Assembly: GCA_963971425.1 (NCBI GenBank)
Contig: OZ020514.1
Span: 41,515,158-41,579,157, forward strand
DNA: 64,000 bases
Reading direction: 5' to 3'
Source: Bryoerythrophyllum caledonicum
Taxonomy: Eukaryota; Streptophyta; Bryopsida; Pottiales; Pottiaceae
Below the pieces are notes generated by a model, which worked only from the letters and a program-made list of their open reading frames with translations, was not told the DNA's origin and did not search any database. Of this stretch, positions 33,905 to 47,900 are shown piece after piece. Both the position numbers and the translations under genes were made by a program. Position 1 is the first letter of the stretch. Each line of letters opens with the position of its first letter.

Positions 33905-34290
33905 TGAGATGTGGTGTATATAGAAGATAGCTCAAGTGTTGGTCATGGTTTGGAGATGAGTCCAAGTGGAAGTAGTGAAACGCCTTTGTTGGTTTTTGTG
34001 GATGAATATTCCAAACCAAGTACGACGGATGATAGTGATGCCAAGAAGAAGAAGACGGTGGATGGTGAAGAAGACGGTGCAACCATGGGGCCTTCAACAA
34101 CACCTATATCAACGCCAAGTAGTGATGAGGATAGTGGAACCACTCAAGAGCCACGATATCCAAGAAGGGAGCAGCGGCCGCCTAGAGAGTGGTGGATGAA
34201 CCACATCTTGTCGCAACATGAAGTGGAGCGGGCCAATGTAGCCACCTTTAACGATTCATTGCACGTGAGAAACCGCCATGCAAGAGGAGT
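33905..34290 (+). pseudogene. Copia spacer between integrase and RT
   Basis: An acidic, Ser/Thr-rich frame (33911-34294) with SKPSTTDDSDAKKKKTVDGE and RYPRREQRPPREWW. The proline/arginine motif before the RT is typical of plant copia elements. Several short ORFs on both strands here are shadows. Confidence 0.6.
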
Positions 34291-34997
34291 ATGATTTACT
34301 CATGGCATATGAAACTTGGAAGTTGGCTCCCCTTCCAAAGGTTCGCAAGACCATTGGATGCAAGTGGATGTTTTGCATGAAGAAGGATGCTTCAAGTCAA
34401 ATTGTGCGCCACAAGGCACGGTTGGTGGCAAAGGTTTACTCATGAGTTGTAGGAGGGGACTTCCTTGAGCCCTTTTCTCCCATTGCAAAGTTCAACATCA
34501 TTTGGTGCATCCTTGCGCTTGGAGGAGAGTTGGATTTGGAGATCCTTTAAATTGATATGAAGGCCTTTAAGAAGATGTTGTACAGACTCAAGCAATCCTC
34601 AAGGGCTTGGAACCAACGGATCGACTCATTATTCATCAAAGAAGGCTTTTCAAGAAGTGAAGCGGATCACTCATTGAACATTAAGCAAACAAGTGAGTAC
34701 TTGTTGATAGTGTTCATCTATGTGGATGAGTTGATCATCTTGGCTAGTCTTTTGGCCAAGTTGACATGGCTCAAAGGCAAGCTCAATGGGGAAATTGACA
34801 TGACCGATCTTGGTGAATTGAAGTATTGTCTTGGTGTGGAATATGTGAGGGACCGCAAGGCAGGCACCATCGCCATGAGCCAAAAGAAGTACATTGAGGA
34901 GGTGCTTAAGCGCTTCAACATGGAAGAGTTCAAGCCCACTAGTACACCACTTGCTACAAATGTCAAGTTGTTGAAGATCTCGAAGGAAGAGTTTTAA
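34287..34997 (+). pseudogene. Copia reverse transcriptase with YVDE in place of YVDD
   Basis: The N-terminal block EEYDLLMAYETWKLAPLPK, GCKWMFCMKKD and RHKARLVAK (34287-34440) ends at a TGA. The middle of the domain is missing after MKAFKKM (about 34560). It continues LYRLKQSSRAWNQRIDSLF, IVFIYVDELIILA and LGELKYCLGVEY (34575-34990). The catalytic Y-x-D-D box is YVDE, which removes a metal-binding Asp. Confidence 0.8.
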
Positions 34998-35012
34998 GCC
35001 ATTTAAGGTGAG

Positions 35013-35414
35013 ATGAAAGGCGTGCCATACAAGAGTGGAGTTGGGTCATTAAAGTATGCCATGGAGGCCACATGGGCTAACCTTGCTTTAGTGGTGAGCA
35101 TGGTGAGCCAATTCATGTCTACGGCTGGTCCATCTCATTGGAGTGCGGTGAAGCGCATGATGCGGTACTTCCAAGGTACCAATGACCACAAATTGTGGCT
35201 TGGCGGTAAGGACATTGCTTTGATAGGCTATTGCAATGCGGATTGGGCTGGAGAGGCGAGTGGGCGGGGTATGTGTTCTTTGTTGAAGTTGGTGCCATCT
35301 CGTGGAATTGCAAGAGGCAACCAATCATTTCCTTATCCACGACGGAGGCGGAGTACCTGGCAATTGGAATTGCGAGAAGGCGACTACTTGCAAAGTGGGA
35401 CTGTTAGAGATTAG
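35013..35414 (+). pseudogene. Copia RNase H with internal deletion
   Basis: YKSGVGSLKYAMEATWANLA, QFMSTAGPSHWSAVKRMMRY and LIGYCNADWAGE are followed by TTEAEYLAIG-type sequence (35335-35370). This jumps directly to the last codons before the LTR (RRRLLAKWDC). Compared with the copy at 8306-8742, about 300 bp between GCAATTGG and CTACTTGCAAAG are gone. Confidence 0.7.
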
Positions 35415-35505
35415 AGTTGCTTGTAGTTACTATGATATTGTGAATAATTGAGATAGATTTCGAAGGAAAGCGAAAGTGGAGAAAATGGAGAGAGGTGAAA
35501 GGAAC
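35402..35505 (+). repeat. Truncated copia 3' LTR
   Basis: TGTTAGAGATTAGAGTTGCT matches the starts of the LTRs at 6790 and 8730. Similarity continues for about 100 bp and is lost after GGAACTTA. Confidence 0.65.
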
Positions 35506-37269
35506 TTACAGCCCACATCCATTGAAGTCTGCTAGATTAATAAATGATTCTAAATAATCTTTTTGGTTTACAAAGGGCTGCAAAAAAATAAAACTTAGTT
35601 TTTTTATTCCTAAAATTCGGTAACTTTAGTAAACTTCTACCTAGGATTTAGCATCATTTTGCAAAACTAATGTGCGGTTAGAATGATTCGTCTTTGTATT
35701 CTTTTAAGATTATTAATCATAGTATTAGAGATTTGTTGAGTTTTAGTCATTCTCCTTCATATAATACCACCTCAATTTACGTTAATACTGAGTGAAACTC
35801 AAAATCGTTTAACAAAGCATTGATTTTGATCCATTACAATTAGTCAAAGACAAGTTATCATCAACAATCAATCTTCATGTTTGATACTCCATATTTCAAC
35901 CATTTGTCATCATTGTCAATTTCAATATCAGATACTTTGTTTACATTGCAAAAACAAATAGACTTCAAAAAATGAATTTTTGGCACTCAAGAGTGTTTCT
36001 AGGAGATGAGAAAGGCAAAGTTATCTCTTGAAGATAGTGAACTATAGAATGCTTCTGAACTCGCATTGCTACTTGTTCCACACTAAGACGGGTCCTCCAA
36101 TTGCCCATTGTAATTTGCCAAAGGCACAAAAGCTACAATTGCTTCATTGGAGGCTTGTAGCATCGCAGTGGATTGTAGAGATGAAGGTGGCAACTGATTC
36201 TACTTGCAATGGATCATCTCCAACAGATTGTTGCAAGATTGGTACCTACGACTTAACAGTTGTTAGGTTGTATTGTAGGTACTAGTTATTATTTGTTTTA
36301 AGGTCCTCTATTTCATGAATAGATGGAGAACGTTTGTAGAACCAAAATATAAAAAATAGCTTTATTCAAATTTTATTGTGTGAAAAGGATTGTAGATATA
36401 TTGAAAACTAGTTAAGTTGTGATTAAGTTCAAATTAAATAGCTATTTAAATTTTAAAGTACCTTGTGAGTGCCTAAAAACGTCACAATTTGAGTCAGTGA
36501 TTATTTAGTGAAAACCGGCTTTGTTAGCTGCAATAAGTAATTAGGTTAGTGGTTGGTAGTGCCGCCTAATGTTTATTATTATTCATTAGTTAACTAGACG
36601 CTGGGTAACCATGAATTAGCGTAGATGGTAAAATTCGACTTAAAAGTGCTCGAAGAAATCAATGAGATTAGTGATTATTTTACTTGAAGACAAATTTGTG
36701 AATTAGAGCTTTAGTTAGTGGAAGAAGTGTAGACATTTGATTTATAAGGAAGAGAAGAAAAACAATTGAAAAAAAAGAAAGAAAATTATAAAGAGAGATG
36801 AAAAAATGGTCAAATGGCTCCATGGGAAGAACCCTTGCTACTCCTTGCATAAATAAATGAAATTATAATTATCGTAAGACTAACAATTTGTTTAATAGAT
36901 TGTTTGATTTCCAATGATTAAAAACCCGGATTAAGATTAATGAACAATCAATCTTAAGGATTAAATGTGTTTTCAACACATTGGTGATGTTAGTTTTATC
37001 AAAATTGCTTTAGATTAGGAGTTACTGGCATGTCATACAATTGAGCTTAGGTAGTTGGTTGATTATAGGCCCTTCATCTTGATTAGGATTCTTGATTTGG
37101 ATAGTGAAGATGAGGGTTTCCCCCAAATTGTATAATAGGGCTTGGGCGGCCACTCTTCCTCTCTCTTTCTTGTCTTGTGCAAATCTATGCCAAATTTTCT
37201 CTAATCATATCCCTCATTTCTGAGTTGCAGCTATATTGCTATTGTGGAGTAGATACCTAAAGGTAGGAC
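35506..37269. other. Non-coding interval
   Basis: AT-rich; the short ORF at 36028-36285 has no recognisable features. Nothing further seen. Confidence 0.4.
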
Positions 37270-37940
37270 TAAATTTTTCTTCAAAAGTTTGATCTTGTTG
37301 AAAGCTTCCTAAGGATACTAAGCACGCTCAATTTGGAGCAAGGACGACGAAGTTATGGTGATTTATAAGTCAATAAGTCCTACTGCAGGCCAATCTTGAG
37401 CATTGACTTAGCCTAGCCACTACGAGCAGACTACATCGATTTTAGAGTAGAGCTTTGCAAGGCATGTAGAACTCCAAGTTAATTTCCAAAAGTCTTTAAA
37501 CAAGCTTGAATCCAAGCAGAGACAAAGAAGTTGTAGCCCATTATTTATCAAGGGGTCTACTATCAGCCAAATTCAAAGGGAGGATTTTGACGAGCAACTA
37601 CTAGCAAACAGTAACGAACTTGAAGCTATGATTTTTTAAATTTGAAGATTGAGCATTAGGCTTTCCATAGACTCTGAGTGCATTCAAATCCAAGTACACA
37701 CTGAGAAGTAAAGACCAATTTAGTGACAAGGGGTCTATTGTGAGGCGGATTCGGACGGCCTACTTTGGAGGGCAATTGCTATCAAACCACAAAGACTTCT
37801 AAGTTGAAAAATTGGTAGCATGTGGATTGTTTTGTTAGCTTTTCAATGACATGAAACACGCTATAAGGTGCTTCAATTCAAAGGAGTTGCAGCCAATTTT
37901 GTGACAAAGGATCTACTATAGGGCATATTCGGTGTCTTAC
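37270..37940. repeat. Degenerate tandem repeat, unit about 160-180 bp
   Basis: Roughly four diverged units contain AAGTTG(C/T)AG, GTGACAA(A/G)G(A/G)(T/G)TCTACTAT and (G)GCATATTCGG/GCGGATTCGG blocks (for example 37560, 37735, 37910). This style occurs in LTRs or untranslated parts of plant retroelements. No ORF. Confidence 0.45.
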
Positions 37941-39474
37941 CTTTGTTACTTTTAACTTCTACCTCAATGTTCATTTTTTTTCTTTTGACTTTGATAATTT
38001 TACCCTTGAATTTTGATTACTTTGTTTATTTGTTTATGTCTATATCCATATTCACTTCCACTTTACTTTGTATGGTTGAAATCTCTGAATCTACCTCATC
38101 TAATGAATTTTATCCATTAGGGTGACGATTTATCCATTTGGGTTAGGGTTCATCTATTAGGGTTAGAGTTCATCCATTAGGCTTAGGATTTGGATGAAAT
38201 TAGTTAGTGTAAATTTAGGTTCACATACCTATTCATATTAAAAAGTTTAAGAATAGTAAAAAAGATTATTGAAGAGAAGAGTTTAAGAATATTAAATTGG
38301 TGGCCTCTAATAAAGGCACTACCTTTGAGAAAAAATCTTAAAACTTTAAACAGAAGAATGTGAGAAGTGGAAATTAAAAAAGTAGTATGAAAAGAGATAT
38401 TATGGCAATCTTTAGAAGAGACATATTCTTTGACAAAAAGCAAGAGGCCTTAAGTGTAATTAGAGGATTGGTGGAAGTCTTAGAGATAACATTATTAAAG
38501 GCCAAAACCCTTAGAAAAACTCATTGTATAAATAGTTAACCATTTAGGTGTTATTCACCACTACACACATTAAAAATGGAGTGAGTCCTAGCTTAAGGAG
38601 AAGCTAGTAAAGGAGCTCTTCTTGTTGTGTAAGAGTCCTTATTTGATATATTGGTGTATGTCTTGTTTATGCATATTAGGACTTCATGTTAAATTAGGAA
38701 AACATCCCAATTAGGTCAAGTTTGACCTTGTATGTTAAAGAGTGACTTTAATATACTGAATATGCTTAAAGAGAGCAAGTTGCGTTGAGAAGACCTTAAA
38801 GTATTTATTGGTGAAGTATAAGTTTAAATTGAAACATTGAAGTGTTAGTGGCTCATACTTACGGATTAGAGTGTTGTGAATATGAATAAGTATTCTCATT
38901 TGAGCAATTGCAATGAATGTGAATATTTAATGCAATTTATGGATCATCATTGAGTACAAGTGGATAGAGTTAAATCTAGGCTTTAAGAAGAAGTAATCTT
39001 AAATAAAGTAACTTACTTGTACAAGTGATGGTTAGTGTGAGTTGAATTCCACTTGGGAAATAAAGAATCTCAATTAATTTGTGTTGTTTTAGAAAGAACT
39101 AATTTGTTATTAGAGGATTAAGATTAAATCCAATCCATGGATAGTAAACAGACATAATAAAGACAAAGCTTTATTGCATCTGGTAAGATTATGTGTTTTA
39201 AGAGAATTCATCAATGAACCAAAGAAATGAGCTAATAATAGATAAAATCCATTTGTCCAAAACGGTATACCATAGAATGGAGCTCACACACAGTATAGAC
39301 AAAGAACAAGGCTCTTGTTTAGACACTCTTACCTTATGGTTAGAAACTATGAATTTCTCAATTCTTAAGAGTATAGGTTGTTTATTCCCAAAATTCAATA
39401 AAGTAAGTAGATAAACTTAAGTATTTCAATAGCAGATAGCTTTTATATCATAATTAGATTCAAACTACCTATAA
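37941..39474. other. Non-coding interval with a short TTAGGGTT-like repeat
   Basis: 38105-38190 has four short units of (T)TCATC(C/T)ATTAGGGTTAG. The rest is AT-rich with accidental ORFs only. Confidence 0.45.
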
Positions 39475-40130
39475 TTAGATGCTAGACCATCCAGGAGAAC
39501 AAACTTGGAATAAGAGTGATTCTTTGTTGTTATGAAAGTAGCATATTTCCGCATTACGACATTTTGGACGGTTGCGTGCCAACTCCAAATCTTTATTAGA
39601 TCCAACATCTCTTTTCCAATACTTCTGACATAAGCCATCCATTGAAGACTCTAATTCAGCTATAGACCTCATTTTGAACTGTGTTTCAATTATTCACCAT
39701 TTACAATAACATAGATGGTTTTCAGTTGGCGGCCAGCGGGTGGCCTCCTCGTTTTGTAATTAGGTAATGGCAAATGAACAAACTTCACTTTGCCTTTAGA
39801 CTACCCTCTCCTTTCTAATGTATGTCTATTCTATTTTTTCATTTGAATCCTTTGTTCTAAAGAATATAATGTACATGCGTACAAAATTTGTGAATGACAT
39901 CATTCTCGTCAACAAGATCCCTATTGTTATCAAACTTGGCTTCCAACTGTAATCATCATTTTTGTAAACAACACTTTCATAATACTCTTCTACTTTCAAT
40001 AGTTGTTCCTCCGTATAGTTCGGATTACCAAATGGCCAACAAGATGGTGAATAGGATTATGTAGAGAATCTTTAGGGTTTGAAGGAATTCTCAGATTGAC
40101 TGTACCAAATTTACTTCACCTGCAACCGTG
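39475..40130 (-). other. Possible remnant coding sequence, unrecognised
   Basis: On the minus strand NPNYTEEQLLKVEEYYESVV (about 40025-39965) and MRSIAELESSMDGLCQKYWK (39672 onward) look more like protein than chance. They are in separate frames with AT-rich DNA between. No family is recognised. Confidence 0.2.
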
Positions 40131-41611
40131 TGTATATGTCGAAATTGGCCCATTTTGCAATTTTATGCTCTATTTTTTACATCAATTTTGGCTTTAAGTT
40201 CTTCATTTTTGTTTACAATTCATCATTTTTTTTCATATTTTGTTAAATATCCATTCATTTCCTTCAGTTGAAACACTTATTTTGCACACAACATACACAA
40301 AACATGTTAACACAAAAAGACAAACACTTTGTAATATTAAAATAGAAGTACTATTTTGAAACAAGTGTAATTACAGATGCACAAAAAATACACTAACACT
40401 CATTGCAATTCACATTTCCCAACAAACTAAGCAATAGCATTCCCATCCATTTGTAGACTCGGCGTTTGGCATGGAATCTTACCTGTGATACAGACCTACA
40501 ATTTTGCAATTGTTGGTAGGAAAAGGCACGTGGTGGGCCTCCACCGCCCTCCGTCTACTCCGCCACTAGGAAGACAACGGGTTGGGTTGGCCGCCTAGTT
40601 CTTTGCGGTTGGTTGCTCTTGTTTTGAAGCCCTTTTCTACGCAGGTCTTTAGTTGACAACAATGGCACAAGATTTCAAAGTTTATCCTCTACAGGTTTGC
40701 AACTACGTAGACAAACTATGGTAGAGCAAGTTGCGAATCATCAGCCAACCTTCCAAATTTATCCATGTCCTACCGTGATTGGAAGCAGAGAAGAAATGTG
40801 ATTAGTAGCTAGGTTGGCCTTCTTGGATTAACCAAGAAAGCCAAGTCCAATAGGACCACTAGATACGTAGGCTAATAATCGTCTAGCGCAATCATCCTTC
40901 CAACTATCTTCAATAAACCAACTTTGTCTTCAAAGTGACCATGCACAACATCAACAAAAGCCAACATCCACCGTCTTTGCCACCTTGTGTAGCTCCAATT
41001 CAATTAGAGATGAAGCATGCAAGTTGGTATCAATGGCTCCATCATCCCCCGTTTCGCACTATACTTCATCATTGCTATTTGCTCCTTCCATCTTGGGCAC
41101 AGTTGATTCTCCTTGCTTCTCAATAGTTGCTCTTAGTACTTCAGCAACAACAACCACTTCACCACTTCAAAGATCAAATCCGTGTCAACAAGTTTCTCAA
41201 AGCCAGGCAACTTTTCCAAAAGCTTCAACAACAGATCATCCACTTGTTCTTCTAGTTGTCAGTCTTTGTACCATCAAATGAAGAGGTGTTGCAACATGGC
41301 GCAAAAGATGTATAAATAGCAAGATTCAGGGTCTATTTAGGAGGTAGAATTGAACAACTAAACTATACTGCATTAAGGATAAGCCTAGGGCATCTCAACC
41401 AATTCTCAAACCCGACGGAGCTCTAGTAGAGACCTTCTGGAGGCTGGAGCTTGCCCTACATGCTTTTCAACTCGGTCACTCATAATTTTTGGGAAGCTTA
41501 ACTTGCTGATTATATTTCGATTGGTGAGATAATCGTAACGTGAGAACCAATGGAAATGAGGCGGGGAGGAGCTTTAGGCCTAGAGGCTGTTTGGCAAATG
41601 AATTAAAGCCC
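40131..41611. other. Non-coding interval
   Basis: No gene supported. The ORFs at 40935-41281 overlap in different frames and lack features. Confidence 0.35.
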
Positions 41612-44049
41612 TTAAATATGCTTGCAAGTTGAAGTGCTTGCAAAACAATCACAATAACAAGTGTTTAGAGAAACACTACATTTGATGCTAGGAAAAGACT
41701 TACTTGTCAAGCTAAAGAACATGTGATCCGCATTCAAAACTTCTAGAACTGCATTAGGATTTTTTTTGTCAGATTTGAAGATGTGTTCTCCACCTTTCAA
41801 TTGGCAACTATGTTCTTTGGTATTGGCTCTTTTTAAAAACCTTTTTGAATCACCTATATAATAAACTCATGTTAGTAAAATTCATAGCAACAATTATTTT
41901 GGCATAAAAAAATATTTAATACTACAATCATTACAAAAATACAAACTTTAAAATAAACAATTTTGTACATTTACTTATTTGTTGTACCGATTGAAAATGA
42001 TCCATGGAGATAGGCCTTCTAATTTGATTTCCATCAATAGCGCTACAAATAATTGCAACAACTAGCTCTCAAAGAAAATGGTTCAGTTTTTTAAAGCGAA
42101 GTATATTAAATCCACTTCCAATGTCTCTCTACATAATTTGTGGTATCCATGCCTCTGTAAACAAAGAACCGGCCGAATCAAGGCCATAACTTCTTCTAAG
42201 GTACATTCTCTCTAGCCCACCCTTTCTAAATGTACTCTTTAATACCTTGTACATGTCCATAATCCTTGTAGAATTTGTGAAGGTTTAGGTTGAAATGTTC
42301 TTCCTTTGAGCAATGCATTAAATCATTTATGGCTCTCCATAATTTGTCTTTGCCCTTGATGGAACACAAGTAAGAAGATACTTACTCCATGCTTTCATGG
42401 CATAAAAGTGACATAATAAAATCTTACTAGCCACTTGTAATCATTCTTCATTTTTCCAAAGTCCAACAATACTGATCATTATTCACAACCATAGTGATAG
42501 AGTTCAATGAAGTTTTGTGCTTGTCAATGTGAATTGCCAAAGGACTGACCTTCTCAATTGATTCTAACACATCAGTATGCGCCAACTCTCATGCAATGCC
42601 TTCATGCCCTTCTTTCGTTTATCCTTTGTATATAATATATAAGATACTAAAACTCCTTTCCTATCTTGATTTGGTATGATTGCTGCATATAGAGGAAAAT
42701 ATACCGATTAGTCTTGAAAGTTGAATCTAAGGTCCAAGATTTACCTTTGGAGAATCTCTTTGCCGTAATGAAAAATCGATATGTAATACGCTCCAGGTCA
42801 TTTATCATAGCTTTAATCTTTGGTTCCTCTCGTTTAGAAGAAATGACCACATTAGGTGAGAAGATCATTTTAAAAAAATTCTCCTACCCTCTATCAAGAA
42901 CAATTAGATGCACTGGTAGGAATAGTATACCACCGATAGAACGTGGTACATGTCTTGTATCGATGATGATAGTGGTTTTTCTTTTGTTTGGTGCCTTAGC
43001 ACCTGTATCATCAATAATAAGTTCTTGTGTCTTCAATTGAAAAGAACAATTGCACAATCTAAACTCCCTATCTAGTTGACTCTATTTATCTTCAACAACT
43101 TGGAAAGATGATTGTTTCTCTGAGAACAAGTCTTGTTTCCACCCCTATGACAACAATAGTACTTTACAATTTGACTTTTGAGCCGTTGAGTTTTTGCAAT
43201 CTAAATAATACCGCATGCTTTGTACATATTTCATTGAGAGTGATGTAAAAGGCATAAAAAAGAACAACATACTCTTATTCCAAAACTTGGAATCCCCACA
43301 AGTAAAACATGCTTAAAGACAATTTTTCACATACAATTCACTAATTCCTTCCACTCTTGCATCTATAGTTGACTTTAATCGGATTAAATTTAATGTAGAT
43401 GTTATTGGCAAATGTTTATTGGTAGGATCCACATGAGCACCCTCAACTATTGAACACCAAAGATCGATGGGAGAAATTTGTCTTCATTGTTTTATGGTAG
43501 ATAGAGCTACTCCATCATTTGCATGAATCACTTACACACTCTCTTGCAATTTTTTTCTATCGTTCCTTGTTATAGGCGACATCGTTTACATCTACGTTAC
43601 AATCATGACTTTTGGGAAGAACACAAAAATTAGAATCTGCTTCAAGAATTTCTTTAAAAACGGGATACACTTTTTTTTGTAAGCATTACATTATAAGTTC
43701 TTTGCTTGCAAAAGTGATGTGAAAATTCTTTGAAAAAGTTTTTGTTGGAACATGCTCAAATCAAGGGAGAAGATGACTCACCTATGGAAATAGCAATGCC
43801 ACTTGAAATGTTTATAGGCTTTCTATCAAAATTATATACTTCTCCATAATCTTTTTCTTCACCTTCCGTTTCTGTATCAAAATATGAGATAGAAAAATAT
43901 TCTTCATCCAAGGTTGTGGTGGAATCCAAACCATCACCACCTTGGTGAATTTATAGAATTTCTTCCACTCTAATAGCATACTCCAAGTCATCTTTGAAAT
44001 TGGAGGGATTAAAGCAATCATCATCCCGGATATTATCTCCATCTGCCAT
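41612..44049 (-). pseudogene. MULE-type transposase with SWIM finger (FAR1-like class)
   Basis: Exon 1 (44049-43782) starts MADGDNIRDDDCF and ends at a clean donor ATAG/GTGAGT, with one TAA at 43951-43953. Later decayed frames carry the MULE core: WTLDSTFKTNRY (42735-42700, first catalytic Asp), then after a shift PLYAAIIPNQDRKG, and LAIHIDKHKTSLNSI (about 42540-42500, second Asp). At the 3' end, TCYCDCFASTSTCKHI (41660-41612) is a SWIM zinc finger (C-x-C...C-x-H). MULE transposases cut and paste Mutator-like elements; FAR1/FHY3 are domesticated relatives. No long terminal inverted repeats were identified. Confidence 0.65.
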
Positions 44050-44953
44050 GGTATAAGACTAATGTCTTCAAGAACACAATATTGACATTGCTCAAACCTA
44101 TGTCAAAACATCACAAGTTATCGTTATGCTATATTTAACTAAATATGGACTTTTAAAAGTCTATATTTGTCAAAGTCTAGATTTAGTCAAGGAATATCAT
44201 GGTACTAAGCGTGGAAATGCTTCGAGGGATCCTTCGCTGGATTCTTTGACATGATCAAATTAGATGGTGAATAAAACTTTTGACAAGCAGAAAATGAATT
44301 ATAGTAAAATTACAAGAATTGAAAGGAGTCATGATGTAGCCTGCGAACTATGTCAACCAAAAGGAGGATCCACCGATGGGACTCAATTTACGTAGAGAGA
44401 ATACAATTTCAATTCCATAGATGTTATTTGGCTCTTTGCAATTAATGAAGTACAAAACGTCATGCAAGTTAAAAACATGGACATACACTATTATAGAAAT
44501 ATTGCACAACAATAGTATGGCTAGATTTATTGGCAACAAGATTGATAAATAAGGGTCGCAGGATCCTTCGATGCAACGAAACGATAACATACAAAACATT
44601 AGTTGATATTAATCGGCGAAGCGACAAAATACATGGTAGACGTGAATGTCAAGAGCCAAATGTTGATTCATGCATCATACGTAAGAATCAAATGTAACAT
44701 GTACGCAGTTGCAGTAGGGAGAAAAGTATCTAAGAAAGGCTGATACATTGTAGACAATAAATGAGAAAGCCAAAAATGTTTATGCATGTGCACAAAAATT
44801 AGAAGACATGTGAGATTTATGCCCTAGCCCAGTAGATCTACAATAATCGAACGATCCTCCGAATAAATTGGAAAACTCCTATAGGATAGAGGGCCTGCCT
44901 TGTTTGCAACTGCATGATAGGATCCATCGATTGAATTCTAAACAACTATGTGG
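44050..44953. other. Non-coding flank with GGATCCTTCGAT-type motifs
   Basis: Copies at 44227-44236, 44561-44572, about 44852 (CGATCCTCCGAAT) and 44920-44931 (GGATCCATCGAT). These recur on the other side of the adjacent DUF7869 gene. Confidence 0.5.
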
Positions 44954-47900
44954 TCATGGGTCCACGTTGTTTGCGGCTGCAAGGTTAATCATTGGTGCAA
45001 TTCTGTCCCTCTGTGGAATTGTCTGTGTCTTGGGATCCAATTTCTTCGACCAAGAGGCAAACAAGACGGCATCAACATGAACGCTAACTGGACGTCCATT
45101 TTCGGGGACCCACGTTGATGTCCAACAATCCTTGTACTTCTTCTTGTGGTCCTTGAACGCATTTCTTGGCTCCCAGAATTGGAGAATGAACTTTCCATAC
45201 TCCTCATGTCCAACTTCTCTATTGACTACTGAATGCGCTTTCCCTAACTAGACATGATATTTTTCACGGTCTGAGGGACGAAGTAGGACCCATGATCCTG
45301 GTACGACATCTCGCCATGGATTCAACGACTCCTTTGGCTTTTCCGAGCGTGGACCACAATAAATATCAGGTTCGACGTCTTCACGTGTGACATTTCCTCC
45401 AGCAATGAGATATAAGGGAGTTCGACTTGTCGCGCTCCAGTCATGGATTGGCCAGAAGCCTTCTACCAGGGCTGAAGGAGTGGGAGGAAGAGGTTGTTCT
45501 AGTTGTGCAAGTATTGCATTCCAGTAATCGACATAAGGTGGAAAATCCCTTCGAAAGCCCTCACATGAACGCATCCCTTGTTCCCAGTATTGTATATAAC
45601 CTCGTATTCTAGACTTAATGAACGACCTCTTATCAAGTGCTTTGGTAGCTTTCTTTCTTGCCTTCACTTGATTGCCGGTTGAAGAAGGAACCTCGTCTCC
45701 CCACAATCGCTTGAACGGAATTGGGTTTGGGTAGGCGGAAGGTATGATGGGATTGCCGTCGTTATCCTCCTTCCAAAGACGTAAACCTGGCTTGTTTCGA
45801 GGTAGCTAATGCTGATCAATTGCACACATTTTGTAACGCATGATGGGCCAACCATCTTCATCCACGTAGAATTTGAAGAGGTGCATCTCTCCTAAACCAA
45901 CAAGTCTTCGTGCACCATCACATATATAGCTAGAGACAAAAGATTTGAAATCTGCAACCTCCTGAACAAACTCGGGCATGAAACTCGTCTCCTGCAATTC
46001 CATGAAGGACTTCATGAAATCAGCGATGACAAATGAATTCTTATTCTTCAAGGCCTTGGACAAGTGGCTGAAGTAAACATCAATATCCTCATATGTATGC
46101 CCGACTAATAGGAAACCAACTTGGATTTCCTTGAACACCCTTCGGTAAGTCAACATAGATAAGAACGCCATGAGAAATTGGTTCTAATTATCTTTTGCAG
46201 AGTTGTCTAGCTGCAAATATAGATTGTTTGGTAGTGGGACGGCTACAGTTGAGTAGTTCGGTACCACCGTAGGTAAAACGTCCATACATCTAGACTTCCC
46301 TTGAAGCAATGCCGCAAAGAATGAGTTTGTCGGCTCGTAAGGGAAAAGTCAACCTATGACGCGAATGGGTGGTTCCTCGAGACGTCAAAGTAATCTTGCA
46401 ATGGACGAGATGGTATAATTTGAGTCTGCCGGCCACAAGTTAGTAGAATAGTGAGCGTAGGCACCGTCTCCATGTCCGTGCGTAACCATGCCGGTGACGT
46501 TCACCGGGAGCTGACCAAGACCTGAATTTTGTTTCGTGGTAACTCGCATACAAGTGATGGCAGTCTTGCCGATATCCATTTTATCGTGGATAATACAAAT
46601 GATTTTGCCTTTTTTGCGTTTAGACTCCTCTTTCTAGGTATGGTACACACGCCTACACAAAGCTTGGTGGTTCAAGTGTGGATGTCGTTGTTCAATGAAT
46701 GACACATACTCAGCAGAGCCCTTCACGGATTTGCTAATGAATTGTTGAAGAGTGTCACAGAGGGTGCACATTGCAAATGAACTACTCATGGGTTTTACAG
46801 CAACATTGTTGAAGAGTTCCTTCTTGATTCTACTAACAATAGACTCAGAAACCTTGGGCAACCCATACTCCAAGTTTGTCTGCAAACAGAGCAAAACAAT
46901 GAGTATCAGAAACATCAACATTGAGGCTACTGGCATCGAAAGATCCTTTGATCATAGAAAAACTGGTATCGCTTCCAGTAATAGGTGAGTACAGACATGT
47001 AGGCATCAAATATGATCAAGTGTTCGTTCAAATATTGGAAGTTGCGTAAAGATTGTGTGAAGAGAATTTCAAATGTGGATACATGATCAAATATAATGAA
47101 GCGTAAGAGCATCAGGTATCGCCACGCAATGGGAGTGGTTGACCAAGAAGGATAATTGGAGCTTGGAGGTGGTTTTGGGACATGATTACCTCTATGGTGT
47201 CAGCTTGAATCCTCTTCGAGCTATGACTAGATGGTAAGAACTTCAGTGTGTCCATCCGCCCTAGTACAGTCGTACGCATCTGGTGAGGCATGTGATTGGC
47301 GTTCTCATTGATGATTGCCGAAATCGTACCCATTGTTTGCACGGTTTCAAGGCGGGGACATTTGATGCCTCTATTCCCATGCGTTGATGACAAGATACCC
47401 TTTTTGTATTGGCCGATATAGCTGTTGAATGTCGACTTTGGTATACCATGAATTTTATACCATGAATTTTATACCATGCTGTTGCAGAAACATCTTGACC
47501 GAGCAAAGTAGCCTAGGTTTGTTTCCGATTATTGCCCATGTGACGCAGTTGCCCGCCCACAGCGATTCCATATTCCCGCCAGTCGTCAAAGTCCTTCAGA
47601 AAGTACTGTTGTCGGAGAAACAAGGTATCTTCAAGCCGGAATAATCAAACACACTCGTCGGGGCAGCATAATAGCAAACTGACCGCTAGAACGACATCCT
47701 GACAAGTCTTCTTTGAGTATGCACTGAGCTTCTCCTCAGTTCTCTTCTTGCGATGAACAAACCAATACGGTGCTTTTGGACGACCACCAAGATGCGCATT
47801 TGGATCCGATGCTTCGAGAATTTGAATGAAATGAGCAACCGTTTTGCTAAGGCCATGGTCGCCCTCGAGTCTACATTCGGGGATGGGCCACCTTTGATGA

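Larger units (their letters stand above)
31290..35505 (+). mobile_element. Ty1/copia element, longer but decayed copy
   Basis: Gag, protease, integrase, RT and RNase H appear in copia order, followed by a truncated 3' LTR (35402-about 35505). No 5' LTR is visible, though the 31290-31800 leader has the GAGGT/GCACATTGGAG style of the leader at 7.1-7.6 kb. The same family as the 6790-8984 element, judged from the LTR start, Gag and RNase H. It is not nested in a recognisable host gene. Confidence 0.8.
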
